Of a stretch of 64,000 bases of DNA, positions 26,314 through 34,859 are shown in pieces (position 1 is the first letter of the stretch; each line of letters begins with the position of its first letter). The notes under the pieces are model-generated. The model had not been told where the DNA came from. It did not search any database and saw only the letters and a list, made by a program, of their open reading frames with translations. The DNA is from a bacterium (GTDB lineage: Bacteria > Myxococcota_A > Polyangia > Nannocystales > Nannocystaceae). Location: contig JANSYI010000038.1 of NCBI GenBank assembly GCA_024742475.1, positions 1 through 64,000 of the forward strand, read 5' to 3'. A program made the translations under genes and the position numbers.

Positions 26314-27047
26314 GGAAACACCTTGGCCAGCTCCAGCGCTCGCTCGGTGCGCCGATCGATCTCCTCCCAGTGGAGGTTGGCGAGGAAAGCGTCGATGTAC
26401 TTGGCGGCCGCCGTGCCGTAGTCCATGTGATAGCTGTGCTCGTACATGTCCAAGACGAGCAATGGAACTCCCGACGAAAGCCCCTGGGTGTGGTCGGCCG
26501 CCGTGTACAGGCGGGGAACCTTCTCGTGCAGGTCGAACTCCAAGATCGTCCAGCCGCTGCCGCCACCGAGGCTCCGACCCAACGCGACAAAGCGCTCCTC
26601 CCACGCCGCGGCGCTGCCGAAATGGGTCGACAGCAGCGTGCGGGTCTTGTCGGCCTTCGATCCGCCGCCGGTCAGGTTGTCGAAGTACAGCTCGTGCAAG
26701 ACGACCGAGTGCTTGAACGCCAGCTCGCCCTGCGCGAGCCCGTGCAGGACGAACCCCGGCGCATCGGCGGGAAGCTCCGCGAGGCGCTGCCGAACCGCGT
26801 TGAGCTTGCTGACCGCGCCCGTGTAGTTGTTTTCGTGGTGCGACCGCAACAACCGCTCCGACAAGCCGGTGAGCGTGGCGGGGTCGAAGGACAGTGGCTT
26901 CGGGGCGTACTCGGACATCACGGACCTCGTCTCGGCGGTTGCGGGGGCAGCTCGGGTCGGAGTCTGAGTGGTCGCGCAACCCGGCAGCAGCATGCCCACC
27001 GTCGCGAGGCTCGTCTGCTCGAGCATGGTTCGGCGCGTCGTCTTCAT
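26310..27047 (-). CDS. Exported Fe/Mn superoxide dismutase
   Basis: About 245 residues. The N-terminus MKTTRRTMLEQTSLATVGMLLPGC combines a twin-arginine-like RR with a lipobox, so the enzyme is probably exported and lipid-anchored, unlike cytoplasmic SodB. The SOD fold follows: LLRSHHENNYTGAVSKLN and LAFKHSVVLHELYFDNL supply His ligands, GSGWTILEFDL, and DMYEHSYHMDYG gives the Asp and His ligands. It dismutates superoxide in the envelope. It is coupled to chrA and diverges from the response-regulator gene. Confidence 0.9.
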   Translation of the reverse strand: MKTTRRTMLEQTSLATVGMLLPGCATTQTPTRAAPATAETRSVMSEYAPKPLSFDPATLTGLSERLLRSHHENNYTGAVSKLNAVRQRLAELPADAPGFVLHGLAQGELAFKHSVVLHELYFDNLTGGGSKADKTRTLLSTHFGSAAAWEERFVALGRSLGGGSGWTILEFDLHEKVPRLYTAADHTQGLSSGVPLLVLDMYEHSYHMDYGTAAAKYIDAFLANLHWEEIDRRTERALELAKVFP

Positions 27048-27216
27048 CCGTCGGCGGATCCTCGCGCACGCAGACGAGGGCACGCAAGGCGATGGCGTCC
27101 ATGTTCACCGGATCTTAACCTTCGTGTCCGCGACGCGGTCGAGACCGTCCGCGAGTCGCCGCCTTGCCCGCGTGCGTCGGGTCGCCGCGGTCAGCTCCGT
27201 GATAGGCTGCCTACCG

Positions 27217-27891
27217 TTGCGGATCCTCGTCGTGGAAGACAACGAGCCCTTGTTGCGCTCGCTCGACAACGGGCTGCGTGAGGCCGGCTTTGCCGTCGAC
27301 ACGTGTCGCGATGGCCAGTCCGCGCTGCGCACCGCGAGTGCGCAGGCCTACGATGCGCTGATCTTGGACCTCATGCTGCCGGAACTCGACGGCATGACGG
27401 TCCTACGAACGCTGCGCGCGCAGGGGTGCCAGACGCACGTGCTGATCCTGACGGCGCGCGATCAGCTGGACGAGCGGATCGCGGGGCTGGACGCCGGGGC
27501 GGACGACTACCTCGTCAAACCTTTTGCGTTCCGGGAGCTGTTGGCGCGCGTGCGCGCGCTGGTCCGCCGCGAGTACGGAACGAAGGGACGCGTGCTTCGG
27601 GTCGACGATCTCGAGGTCGATACCGTCACGCGTCGCGTGACCCGCGGCGGACAGCAGCTGTCGTTGACCGCGCGCGAGTATGCGCTGCTCGAATACCTCG
27701 TCGTCCGCCGTGGCGCCGTGGTCACGCGCGCGGAGCTGCACGACCACCTGTACGACTTCGTCTCCGAGCCGATCAGCAACGTCGTCAACGTGCATGTCAG
27801 CGCGCTGCGCAAGAAGCTCCGCGAGGCGGGCGGGCGGCCACTTTTACACACCCGACGCGGGCAGGGCTACACGCTCGACGTGCAGCCATGA
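27217..27891 (+). CDS. OmpR-type response regulator
   Basis: About 224 residues from TTG 27,217; a GTG at 27,199 is the alternative. The receiver domain begins RILVVEDNE, has phosphoacceptor Asp in LILDLMLPELDG and Lys in DYLVKPFAFRELLAR. The OmpR/PhoB winged helix has LSLTAREYALLEYLVVRRGAVVTR, then SNVVNVHVSALRKKL and the wing HTRRGQGYTLDVQP. It overlaps the kinase gene (ATGA). It is divergent from sod-chrA and a likely regulator of that operon or of the porin genes. Confidence 0.9.
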   Translation: MRILVVEDNEPLLRSLDNGLREAGFAVDTCRDGQSALRTASAQAYDALILDLMLPELDGMTVLRTLRAQGCQTHVLILTARDQLDERIAGLDAGADDYLVKPFAFRELLARVRALVRREYGTKGRVLRVDDLEVDTVTRRVTRGGQQLSLTAREYALLEYLVVRRGAVVTRAELHDHLYDFVSEPISNVVNVHVSALRKKLREAGGRPLLHTRRGQGYTLDVQP

Positions 27892-29342
27892 CCTCGCTTC
27901 GCCGAAGACTGACCCTCGGCGTCGTGGTGTCGCTGAGTCCGATCGTCGTGGCGTTGTCGGCGGTCATCTACGTCGTGGTGGGCCATCACCTGCGCCGACA
28001 GGTCGACGATGCCCTGATCGCGACCGCCAACGCGTTCGCATCGGTGGTCGAGCGCGACCCCGACGAGCCGAGTGGGTACGAGCTCGAGTTCGACGCGGCC
28101 CTCGCCCCGGAGTTCTCCGATCCGCGCGGCTTCGCGTACTTCGAGATCTGGCTGCCCGACGGGACCGTACGCGGCAAGTCGGATGCGCTCGGCGATCGCG
28201 ACTTGCCGCGGCTGTCCGGATCAATGGCACAGCCAGCCATCGAGTCGATCGAGCTGTCGGGCGGCCGCCCGGGGCGCATCGTCTACTACGACTTCAAGCC
28301 TCGCGTCGACGTCGACCACCAAGACAAGGTGTTCTCCGAGCACGTGAGCCTGGCCGTTGCCCGCGACGTTTCGGACCTCGAGCGCACGCTCTTCGCGCTC
28401 GCCGCATGGCTCTCTGGACTGTGCGCGCTCTGCGTCGTGTTGGCCGGCGGCGCGGTGCTGGTCAACGTCCGGCGGGGCCTGCGACCTCTCGGGCGACTCG
28501 CCGACGAGATCGAGCGGCTCGACGATACGCGCCTCGACGAACGACTCGACGTCCGCCACTACCCGTCGGAGGTCTCGGTTCCCATCACGCGCCTCAACGA
28601 CCTGCTCGGCCGCCTCGACGAGGCGTTCGCACGCGAGCGGCGGATAACCGCCGATCTCGGGCACGAGCTGCGCACACCGCTGGCCGCACTGCGCAGCGTG
28701 CTCGAGGTCGCCGCTTCGAAGCCGCGCGTGCCCGCGGAGTACGAAGCGGCCATCGCGGATGCGCTCGCGATCACCAAGGACATGGTCGCGACTGCCGAGA
28801 CGCTGTTGCTGTTGAGTCGTGCCGAGGCCGGCCAGGTCGACACCGTTCGCGAGCCCGTCGATCTCCATGCCCTCGTCGAGGAAAGCTGGGTGCCGTACGC
28901 GGCCACGTCGCGCGCGCGTGCTCTGTCCTTCTCGAACCGCGTCCGTCCCGGTCACCGCATCGTCACGGACCGTGAAAAGCTCCGACTCGTGCTCGGCAAC
29001 CTGCTGTCGAACGCGGCGGCGTACACCGAAGAGGGCGGGTGGATCGAAGTCGCCGTCCCCTGCGCCGAGACCGGTGTGGTGGAGGTGACCGACAGTGGTC
29101 CACCGATCGACGCGACTGCGCTCGCGCATCTGTTCGATCGATTCTGGCGGGGTGACCAGGCGAGGACGAAGGCCGGCACGCACGCGGGTATCGGCCTGTC
29201 GCTGGTTCGGGCGCTGTGCCGATCCCTCGAATACACGGTCGACGTCGTCAACACACCACAAGGACACGTGCGGTTCACGGTCGCCCAGGCGGCGACCGGT
29301 GAGCCCAACGCGGAAGCGGGCGAGGCTTTCGAGGTCGGCTGA
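27888..29342 (+). CDS. Membrane sensor histidine kinase
   Basis: About 484 residues. Two membrane helices (residues 10-32 and about 165-190) enclose a periplasmic sensor of about 130 residues with PAS/Cache-like beta sequence. A HAMP linker, then the HisKA motif ADLGHELRTPLAALRSVLE with phospho-acceptor His, and an HATPase domain with N-box LVLGNLLSNAAAYT and G-box GIGLSLVRAL follow. It phosphorylates the partner regulator. Such CusS/QseC-like kinases often sense metals or envelope stress, but the ligand is unknown here. Confidence 0.9.
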   Translation: MTSLRRRLTLGVVVSLSPIVVALSAVIYVVVGHHLRRQVDDALIATANAFASVVERDPDEPSGYELEFDAALAPEFSDPRGFAYFEIWLPDGTVRGKSDALGDRDLPRLSGSMAQPAIESIELSGGRPGRIVYYDFKPRVDVDHQDKVFSEHVSLAVARDVSDLERTLFALAAWLSGLCALCVVLAGGAVLVNVRRGLRPLGRLADEIERLDDTRLDERLDVRHYPSEVSVPITRLNDLLGRLDEAFARERRITADLGHELRTPLAALRSVLEVAASKPRVPAEYEAAIADALAITKDMVATAETLLLLSRAEAGQVDTVREPVDLHALVEESWVPYAATSRARALSFSNRVRPGHRIVTDREKLRLVLGNLLSNAAAYTEEGGWIEVAVPCAETGVVEVTDSGPPIDATALAHLFDRFWRGDQARTKAGTHAGIGLSLVRALCRSLEYTVDVVNTPQGHVRFTVAQAATGEPNAEAGEAFEVG

Positions 29343-29458
29343 GCCCTCGCGACCCGGCGCTCGGGCATGCCGAGCCCATCCTCGGGGGACGCTCGGGCTT
29401 CATCCGTCCTTAATCTTGCCGTCACATAGCGCTCATCGTTGCGCGGTATCGTGCCGGC

Positions 29459-30121
29459 ATGCGCAACGCACTGCTCGCCCTCACCGTTGTCACTGCCTTC
29501 GGATGCGGTTCCGAAGGGCAACCAACCGACTCACCGGAGAAATCCGCAGACCGTGTCCGAGCCGTGACCTTCGCCGAGGCCCTGTCCATCGCCCAGCAGA
29601 AGGTCCCGGACGGCGTGCCCGTCGAGGTCGAGATCATGCGCACCGGCGGACGCGACGTGCTCGAGGTCGAGCTGCTCGTCGACGGCGTCATCCGCGAGGT
29701 CTACCTCGATCCCGCCACGGGAGACGTCATCGCGATCCAGGACGAGGACGGGAGCGAAGTGGCCCAGCAAGACCTCGCGAGTCGGGGCAAGACGCTCGTG
29801 GAGGCAGCGAAGGTGTCGCTCGTCGAGGCCGGCGACATCGCGCGCGAGCACGTCCACGGCGAGGAGACGATTGAGGTCGAATACCTCGTCCAAGACGGCA
29901 CGCTGAAGCTCGACGTCCTCGTGCGCACCTCCGATGGTTACCGGACCGTGCACGTCGATCCGAACGACGGGTCGGTCCTGTCCGTCGATGTCGGTGGCAG
30001 CCCCGAGCACCACGAGGAGGAAGCGCACGGTCACGACGACGATGACCATGACGACGATGACCATGACGACGATGACCATGACGACGATGATCATGACGAC
30101 GATGACCACGACGACGATTGA
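29459..30121 (+). CDS. PepSY-domain lipoprotein with His-Asp repeat tail
   Basis: Signal peptide MRNALLALTVVTAFGC with lipobox. Two PepSY-like repeats follow: TFAEALSIAQQKVPDGVPVEVEI with LVDGVIREVYLDPATGDVIAI, and VSLVEAGDIAREHVHGEETIEVEY with YRTVHVDPNDGSVLSV. The last 30 residues are five HDDDD units plus HDDD. The repeat is a strong candidate for divalent-metal binding; PepSY domains often inhibit or sense periplasmic proteins. Its place between the kinase and the porin suggests that it belongs to the same stimulon. Confidence 0.8.
   Translation: MRNALLALTVVTAFGCGSEGQPTDSPEKSADRVRAVTFAEALSIAQQKVPDGVPVEVEIMRTGGRDVLEVELLVDGVIREVYLDPATGDVIAIQDEDGSEVAQQDLASRGKTLVEAAKVSLVEAGDIAREHVHGEETIEVEYLVQDGTLKLDVLVRTSDGYRTVHVDPNDGSVLSVDVGGSPEHHEEEAHGHDDDDHDDDDHDDDDHDDDDHDDDDHDDD
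30032..30118 (+). repeat. 15-bp tandem repeat encoding HDDDD
   Basis: Five near-identical 15-bp units (CATGACGACGATGAC) and a 12-bp partial unit end the PepSY gene just before its stop. Short tandem repeats of this type can vary in copy number by slippage without changing frame. Confidence 0.85.
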
Positions 30122-30178
30122 TGACGACGCAACTGCTGTCGAAGTGAGCGAGATCCCGAGCAGGGGCTGCGGCATCGC

Positions 30179-31546
30179 GTGACGCGGGCGGGGAGAACAA
30201 ACTGGGGATGCATCGTCGGACTCGTGGCTTCGTGCGTGGCCACGACTCCGGCTATTGCCGCCGAGCCCGGCCGTACCGTCCCGGATCAAGCGCACGCGAC
30301 GTTCACCCCGACTCTGCGCTTGCTGCTGCGGCCCGAGGCTCGGACGAACGCGGGAGTCGGACGCGACCCTGCGGCCGACGCATGGGCCGTGCATGAGAGC
30401 GTGCGAGTCGGGGTGACGGCACGCTACCGGGCCCTCACCGCCGTCGGCCAGCTTCAGGACGTTCGCGCCTGGGGCCACGGCAATGGGACGGGTTTCTCGA
30501 ACAATCCGTTCACAGGCCTCCACCAGGGCTACGTCGAAGTTGGTGGTGGGCAGAGTGGGCGCGTTGATGGTTGGCTCCGCGTGGGGCGGCAGGAGATCGT
30601 GTACGGCAGCCGTCGACACTTTCACCGAGCGCCGTGGCACCCAGCCGGTCAGGCCTTCGATGCCGCGCGTGGGCATCTCGACTTTTGGCGAGCCTCGCTC
30701 GAGCTGTCGTACGTGTTGCTCGATGCGCCAGAGACGTTCGACGTGATACGAGACGACGGGACGCAGGTCGAGGTTCGCGGCGACGGCGACCACGTTGGAT
30801 ACGCCGATGTCGGATACGACTTCCACGACCTGCTCCAGATCCACGTCGCGACGATCTTTCAGTGGCTGGGGTCCACGCAGGGTGATCCTTCCCGCGAGCG
30901 GTTCTTCGTGATGCCAGGGGGTCGCGTCACCGGGACGGCGGGAAGCGGACTCAGCTACGATGCGGAGGGCTGGCTGCAACGAGGGACCGAGCGGTCCGTC
31001 GACCTGCAGTCATGGATGGCCGCGGCATCGATCGCCTACAAGGCGCCGATCGAACACGGGCCGGGCGCGAGGGTGCACTACGAGATCCTCAGCGGCTCTG
31101 CGTGCGCCGGCGACCCCGACGCGGATGAGCCATGCGGCAACGACGTGCATCGCGATTTCGACCAGCTCGATGGGGCCCGACATCTGTACCGTGGGTGGAT
31201 GGACCTCATGGCCGGCTCGAACCTGCGGGACCTTGCGGTCAGCGCCTTCGTCTCACCGTCGGCACAACTCGACTTCGTCGCGACGTACCACTTCTTCCAG
31301 CTGCACGCGGCGTCGGGCCGTTGGTTTCGGATCGACGGCGAATCGACCTGGGGCCGGGGCTGGGATCCAACGAATACCAATCACAACCTCGGCCACGAGA
31401 TCGACGTGCAACTCGACTACCGCCCACTGGAGTACCTGCGCATTCGACCGGGCTACGCCGTTTTCGTCAGGAGTGCCGCGGCACGGAACCTACTTCCGCT
31501 CCCGCCCGCGCACTTCGTGTACCTATGGGGGGTCGTGAACTTCTAG
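30179..31546 (+). CDS. Alginate-export-type outer-membrane porin
   Basis: About 455 residues from GTG. Signal peptide GCIVGLVASCVATTPAIAAEP. The body is alternating beta sequence with family landmarks VTARYRALTAVGQLQDVRAWG, GWLRVGRQEIVYGSRRHFHRAPWHPAGQAFDAAR, the dense strand block to LQIHVATIFQW and the terminal VYLWGVVNF ending in Phe, as required for barrel assembly. Alginate_exp family proteins form outer-membrane channels for small anions or polysaccharides. The role beside chromate and oxidative-stress genes is unknown; an anion channel is conceivable. Confidence 0.8.
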   Translation: MTRAGRTNWGCIVGLVASCVATTPAIAAEPGRTVPDQAHATFTPTLRLLLRPEARTNAGVGRDPAADAWAVHESVRVGVTARYRALTAVGQLQDVRAWGHGNGTGFSNNPFTGLHQGYVEVGGGQSGRVDGWLRVGRQEIVYGSRRHFHRAPWHPAGQAFDAARGHLDFWRASLELSYVLLDAPETFDVIRDDGTQVEVRGDGDHVGYADVGYDFHDLLQIHVATIFQWLGSTQGDPSRERFFVMPGGRVTGTAGSGLSYDAEGWLQRGTERSVDLQSWMAAASIAYKAPIEHGPGARVHYEILSGSACAGDPDADEPCGNDVHRDFDQLDGARHLYRGWMDLMAGSNLRDLAVSAFVSPSAQLDFVATYHFFQLHAASGRWFRIDGESTWGRGWDPTNTNHNLGHEIDVQLDYRPLEYLRIRPGYAVFVRSAAARNLLPLPPAHFVYLWGVVNF

Positions 31547-31640
31547 GCGCAGGAAAAGCCGCTGACCCGCTCGCGGTCCCCGCGATCGGTCGGGCTCTCG
31601 CCGCGAACCGAAACGTGAGCCAGCCACCCGCGGCCGCTGA

Positions 31641-31964
31641 CTATGCGGACGTAGCCGCGGCGATCGCCGCACGGACGCTGCACGCTCTCGCCCCGGACAA
31701 GATCGCTTCGCGCAGGTCGTGGTCCAAGTCCAACAACTTCATCAACTGCGTGACTCGAGCCCGCGACCACCCCTCGCGCCGTGCAATCGTCGCTCGCGTC
31801 GTTACGCCTGCGTCGATCTCGACCCGCCAAGACATGGCCAACCTCAGCGCGTCGGCGGCCCCATCGTAGAATGGCCGCGCCTTGATCTCGCCGCGACGCC
31901 TGCGCTTGGGCCGTTCGACGAAACGGGCATCCGTCCAGCGCACCGGCCGACGAAACCGGACCAC
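31641..31964 (-). CDS. Small HTH protein of recombinase-associated type
   Basis: About 107 residues from GTG 31,964. It begins VVRFRRPVRWTDARFVERPKRRRRGEIKARPFYD, then a helix-turn-helix, VTTRATIARREGWSRARVTQLMKLLDLDHDLREAIL. Proteins of this type, with ParB/KorB-like HTH, usually sit beside serine recombinases and DUF2924 genes in mobile elements. No recombinase is left beside it here, only a tyrosine-integrase remnant. Family placement rests on memory of the motif, so moderate confidence. Confidence 0.6.
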   Translation of the reverse strand: MVRFRRPVRWTDARFVERPKRRRRGEIKARPFYDGAADALRLAMSWRVEIDAGVTTRATIARREGWSRARVTQLMKLLDLDHDLREAILSGARACSVRAAIAAATSA

Positions 31965-31998
31965 ACCGCCCGCCAGGGGCCCGCTCCCGCGGTGCGTC

Positions 31999-32170
31999 TC
32001 AGATCCACTTTGGGGGGTTCTCGAAGGCCCACGTTCGCGTGGGCTTTTTCTTTGGTTCGGGGGGCCGTGGCCCGGTGGATTCGCCAGCGACGTTGTCGGC
32101 GAACCTGGCCGCGGCGCTCGGGCAAAGGTTCGCATAACGCATCGTCGTCCCGATGTCGGCGTGCCCGAGC
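31999..32170 (-). pseudogene. C-terminal remnant of a tyrosine integrase
   Basis: The last 57 residues of a phage-type integrase: GRLGHADIGTTMRYANLCPSAAARF with the LGH and catalytic Tyr motifs, then a tail ending PPKWI. Everything upstream (Arg and HxxR boxes) is missing. It lies about 200 bases from the right junction of the 9.45-kb insertion, the usual place for the integrase of an integrated element. Confidence 0.7.
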
Positions 32171-32364
32171 CGCCCTCGGCCTTGGTGGGTGAGGAAGTGG
32201 TCACCGCCCTCGTCCGCCACATCTGCGAAGAGCGGCCGATGGCCGAACAGCTCGCCCGCGCGCAATGGTCACCGAGCTAGTCGTACACGGTCTTCAACAA
32301 GGTGGATCGGCTTCAATCCCACGGAGCACCATCGCTGATGTTGGTGCGGATCCGGAACCTCATC

Positions 32365-32372
32365 GAGGTTCT
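32365..32372. repeat. Right 8-bp junction repeat GAGGTTCT
   Basis: Second copy of the junction sequence, same orientation as 22,902-22,909. Here it forms a dyad with the preceding bases (GAACCTC-ATC-GAGGTTC), as expected for a recombinase core. It ends the inserted segment. Confidence 0.75.
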
Positions 32373-32436
32373 CGTTGTTGCCGGCGACCAGGCGGAAGCG
32401 GGTCTCGCCTGCGTTGTCCTTGTAGATCTCGAACTT
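32365..32436 (-). pseudogene. yegP: 5' part of the split yegP-like gene
   Basis: Encodes KFEIYKDNAGETRFRLVAGN then NENL, the first DUF1508 strand block of YegP. The ATG expected before AAG is read as ACA here, and a TGA lies five codons further up in the same frame, so the start too is damaged or the domain was fused to the upstream gene through a frameshift. The rest of the gene is at 22,641-22,909. Confidence 0.8.
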
Positions 32437-32447
32437 TGTTCCGCGGC

Positions 32448-33127
32448 GCCGTCATCGTCGGTGAACTCAAGCGGCACCGCTTCAGCGCCGAGGTCCGAGG
32501 CGGTGAGCGGGCCACCCCTATCAAGCGAAAGAAGCATGGTGTAGCCCGGTCCCGCAACGACGATGCGCGAGTATCCACCGTCGCTTCCAGGCAGAATCGT
32601 CCAGCTCAACGGCGGCAGCGGCAAGGAAACGTCACCGATCCGAATGGGAGCATCGCTAAGCTGCTGCTCGTCATCGAGTACGTGCGCAAAGAGGCCGTAC
32701 TGCCCGTCATCAGTGCACTCGTCCGCAAGCAGCAGTGCCTCTTCCCTGTCGTCATCGCGCACGTTTGCAGCATGGCCGAGTACGACGCCACACGGAGCGG
32801 GGGCCTCGAGCCACTGCAGCAGCTCGGTGCCCTCCCAATCGTCCGTGAGAGACTCCTCCGGAGGAAACGGGACGTAGTGGAGGGTGCTCTGTTCGCCAAA
32901 CGGTTCCGAAAAAGGAAAGCATCGGTTTGCAGCCCAGGAATACGAATAGGAAACAGAAGGTTGCCGTGGGCGCAGTCGAGGCCGATGAGGTGAGCTGCGG
33001 GTGCGCCTGGCCCCTCGAAGGGTGTACGGAACGGTCCCGATGCGACGCTGCAGAACCCAGCGCGGGCACTGTAGTGCAGCAGGTCGACTCGACCCTCGCC
33101 TGCTTGGTTCGCTCTGGAGGTGTCCAC
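32448..33127 (-). pseudogene. Unrecognised gene upstream of yegP, apparently frameshifted
   Basis: Two overlapping frames look coding. The 5' part reads LLHYSARAGFCSVASGPFRT, HLIGLDCAHGNLLFPIRI. The 3' part reads CFPFSEPFGEQSTLHYVPFP, LLQWLEAPAPCGVVLGHAAN, and IRIGDVSLPLPPLSWTILPG up to VPLEFTDDDGAAEQ. They join near 32,930 only with a frame change. The second part alone could start at GTG 32,762. No family is recognised. The end runs directly into the yegP 5' fragment. Confidence 0.35.
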
Positions 33128-33197
33128 CGAATTCAGGGAAGGTCAGTTGGCCCAGTTGGCCCCCTCGCTCGACTCGGTGTAGATGGCTACGAGCAGG

Positions 33198-34844
33198 CTA
33201 GCTACTAGAATCGAGTAGAGAAACCGCGGCGAGGCACGCCGTGAGCGCGAGCCCCGTGTTGACATGGCTTGAACGGCGTTTATTCTCCGGCGGCCTTGGA
33301 AGCGGTGCTCCCCCACCCGGAAGAGGCGGCTCAGGCGGCTCGGGAGCCGCATCGCTCAACGGAAGGCCCACAGGCGTAAACCTTCGCTTCTTGGTCCGGT
33401 TGAGCGCGAACGTCCGCTCGAAGCTCGGCGTGAAAGCCCCCGCTTCGCGAAGCGCCGCCTTGTACTCGGAATCCACCACATCCTTATTGCGGACCTCGTA
33501 CTTCTCGGGCCCCTCGAGGATACGGCGCCGCGCGTCGTCGATGGCGGCGCGCATCGAAGGGTCGTTGCGCGCCGAGCCGACGTCTGGATGGAGGTAGGCG
33601 GCGATGGTGGTGTGCAGGAGGTAGTAGTGCTGCGCGAGCCACAGCATCATCGAAGCCCGGTCAGCAAGACCGGCGTAGATGCTGTTGTCGAGGAAGCCTC
33701 CGAGTGGGTAGAGGTCGTCGCAGCCGTCGAACGGCGCCCAGGACAGCGCCCCGATCTCGTCGTGAATCCCTACGGTCTGTAGGCGGGACGCCTCGGTCAG
33801 GGCGCAGCGCCACATCCCGGTCCCCCAGTAGGAGGTCTGGGAGTCCAGGTTCCAAAGCCAGGCGAGCCCATCGCCCCACGCATCGGCGTGGTCCTGCCAG
33901 GCCCGCTGCAGCGCCACGGCGTCGACCTCGTACATCGCAGGCCCGACCTGCATGACGTGGTTCCAGACGGTGAGCGCTGCGTTGTTCGTGGAAGGGTAGA
34001 ACGAGCCGACGTCGCGTCCAACGACCTTGGGCCCACCGGAGAACTCGCAGCCGCCGCAGCGGGGGTCGAAGAAGGGCGGGCCCTCTTTGCGCGGCGGCTC
34101 GAGGAGCAGTGTCTGCACCAGCGAGGTGATGCGTCGTCCGCCGGGGATGAAGCCCAGGTGTCCGGTCGGATGGAAGGCAGCCCCCTCCCCCACTTCGCCG
34201 TTGCCAAGCCCGAACGCGAGGGCGTACCGACCCGCGTCGTCCTTTCGGGTCTGGACGGTCAGCGACCCCTCGAACCGAGGCAGGAAGAGGCTGGTCAGGT
34301 CCCGATCCTTGAGGGCCCGGCCTATGTGCACGTGGATGTGCCCGGCGTCGGTGTCATCGTCGTAGGTCTGCAGCGGCAGCGCGTGCGCGGGCAGCTCTCC
34401 TTTGGGCGCGCGGAACATGCTGTAGAGCATCTGTCCCAGGCCGAGCACGGCCGCCGCGACCTGCGTGTAGAGCGTCGGGATCGCCGAGAGCATCGAGGTC
34501 GCGGTCCCGATCGCGGTGCTCACGAGCCGATCGGCGAGCTCGGCCTCGGAGGTCGTGCCGCGGACGTCGAAGCCGTTGAGGGCTTTGCGGAGCGTCGGCG
34601 CGCTGTGGCTGAGGACTCCGGTGGTCAGGGCGAGGCCCCGCACGACGTGCTGCTGGGCCCGCAGGGCATCGGTGGCCGAGAGTTCGACGAGGTGCCGCTG
34701 CAGCGAGGCGCCGACGAGGCCGGAGAACGAGGTCGACAGGCCCCCGTCGAGCGTCGAGTCGGAGAGGAGGTCGGCGCTGGGCAATGCGGACTTGAAGTCG
34801 GTGTCGAAGCCCGGGTTGTCGAAGTCGTCTGGCTTGAACAGCAC
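33198..34844 (-). CDS. Large hypothetical protein ending the putative virion operon
   Basis: About 548 residues, last gene of the twenty-gene leftward operon. The N-terminal 170 residues are helical with a hydrophobic segment (TQVAAAVLGLGQMLYSMF). The centre is mixed, with a Cys pair (DPRCGGCEFSGGPKV) and aromatic-rich stretches (WLAQHYYLLHTTIAAYLHPDVG). A Pro-rich linker leads to a C-terminal hydrophobic segment (TGLALTACLAAVSLL), probably a tail anchor. No family is recognised. Size and anchoring would fit a spike, vertex or membrane-remodelling protein; this is a guess. Confidence 0.7.
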   Translation of the reverse strand: MLFKPDDFDNPGFDTDFKSALPSADLLSDSTLDGGLSTSFSGLVGASLQRHLVELSATDALRAQQHVVRGLALTTGVLSHSAPTLRKALNGFDVRGTTSEAELADRLVSTAIGTATSMLSAIPTLYTQVAAAVLGLGQMLYSMFRAPKGELPAHALPLQTYDDDTDAGHIHVHIGRALKDRDLTSLFLPRFEGSLTVQTRKDDAGRYALAFGLGNGEVGEGAAFHPTGHLGFIPGGRRITSLVQTLLLEPPRKEGPPFFDPRCGGCEFSGGPKVVGRDVGSFYPSTNNAALTVWNHVMQVGPAMYEVDAVALQRAWQDHADAWGDGLAWLWNLDSQTSYWGTGMWRCALTEASRLQTVGIHDEIGALSWAPFDGCDDLYPLGGFLDNSIYAGLADRASMMLWLAQHYYLLHTTIAAYLHPDVGSARNDPSMRAAIDDARRRILEGPEKYEVRNKDVVDSEYKAALREAGAFTPSFERTFALNRTKKRRFTPVGLPLSDAAPEPPEPPLPGGGAPLPRPPENKRRSSHVNTGLALTACLAAVSLLDSSS

Positions 34845-34859
34845 GAGCCCCTCGCCTTC

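Larger units (their letters stand above)
22910..32364. mobile_element. 9.45-kb insertion in yegP carrying rep, chromate/oxidative-stress and sensor genes
   Basis: Defined by the split yegP gene and the flanking GAGGTTCT copies. It contains, left to right, a nucleotidyltransferase fragment, a Rep_trans-like initiator, chrA, a superoxide dismutase, a response regulator, a histidine kinase, a PepSY lipoprotein, a porin, a small HTH protein and an integrase C-terminal remnant. No terminal inverted repeats of transposon type were found, so site-specific integration (integrated plasmid or IME) with later integrase loss fits better than DDE transposition. Confidence 0.75.

Noticed and set aside
22910..32364. 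Interpreting the 9.45-kb insertion as a DDE transposon with 8-bp target duplication
   Set aside because: No terminal inverted repeats and no transposase gene inside; an integrase remnant near the right end favours site-specific integration.
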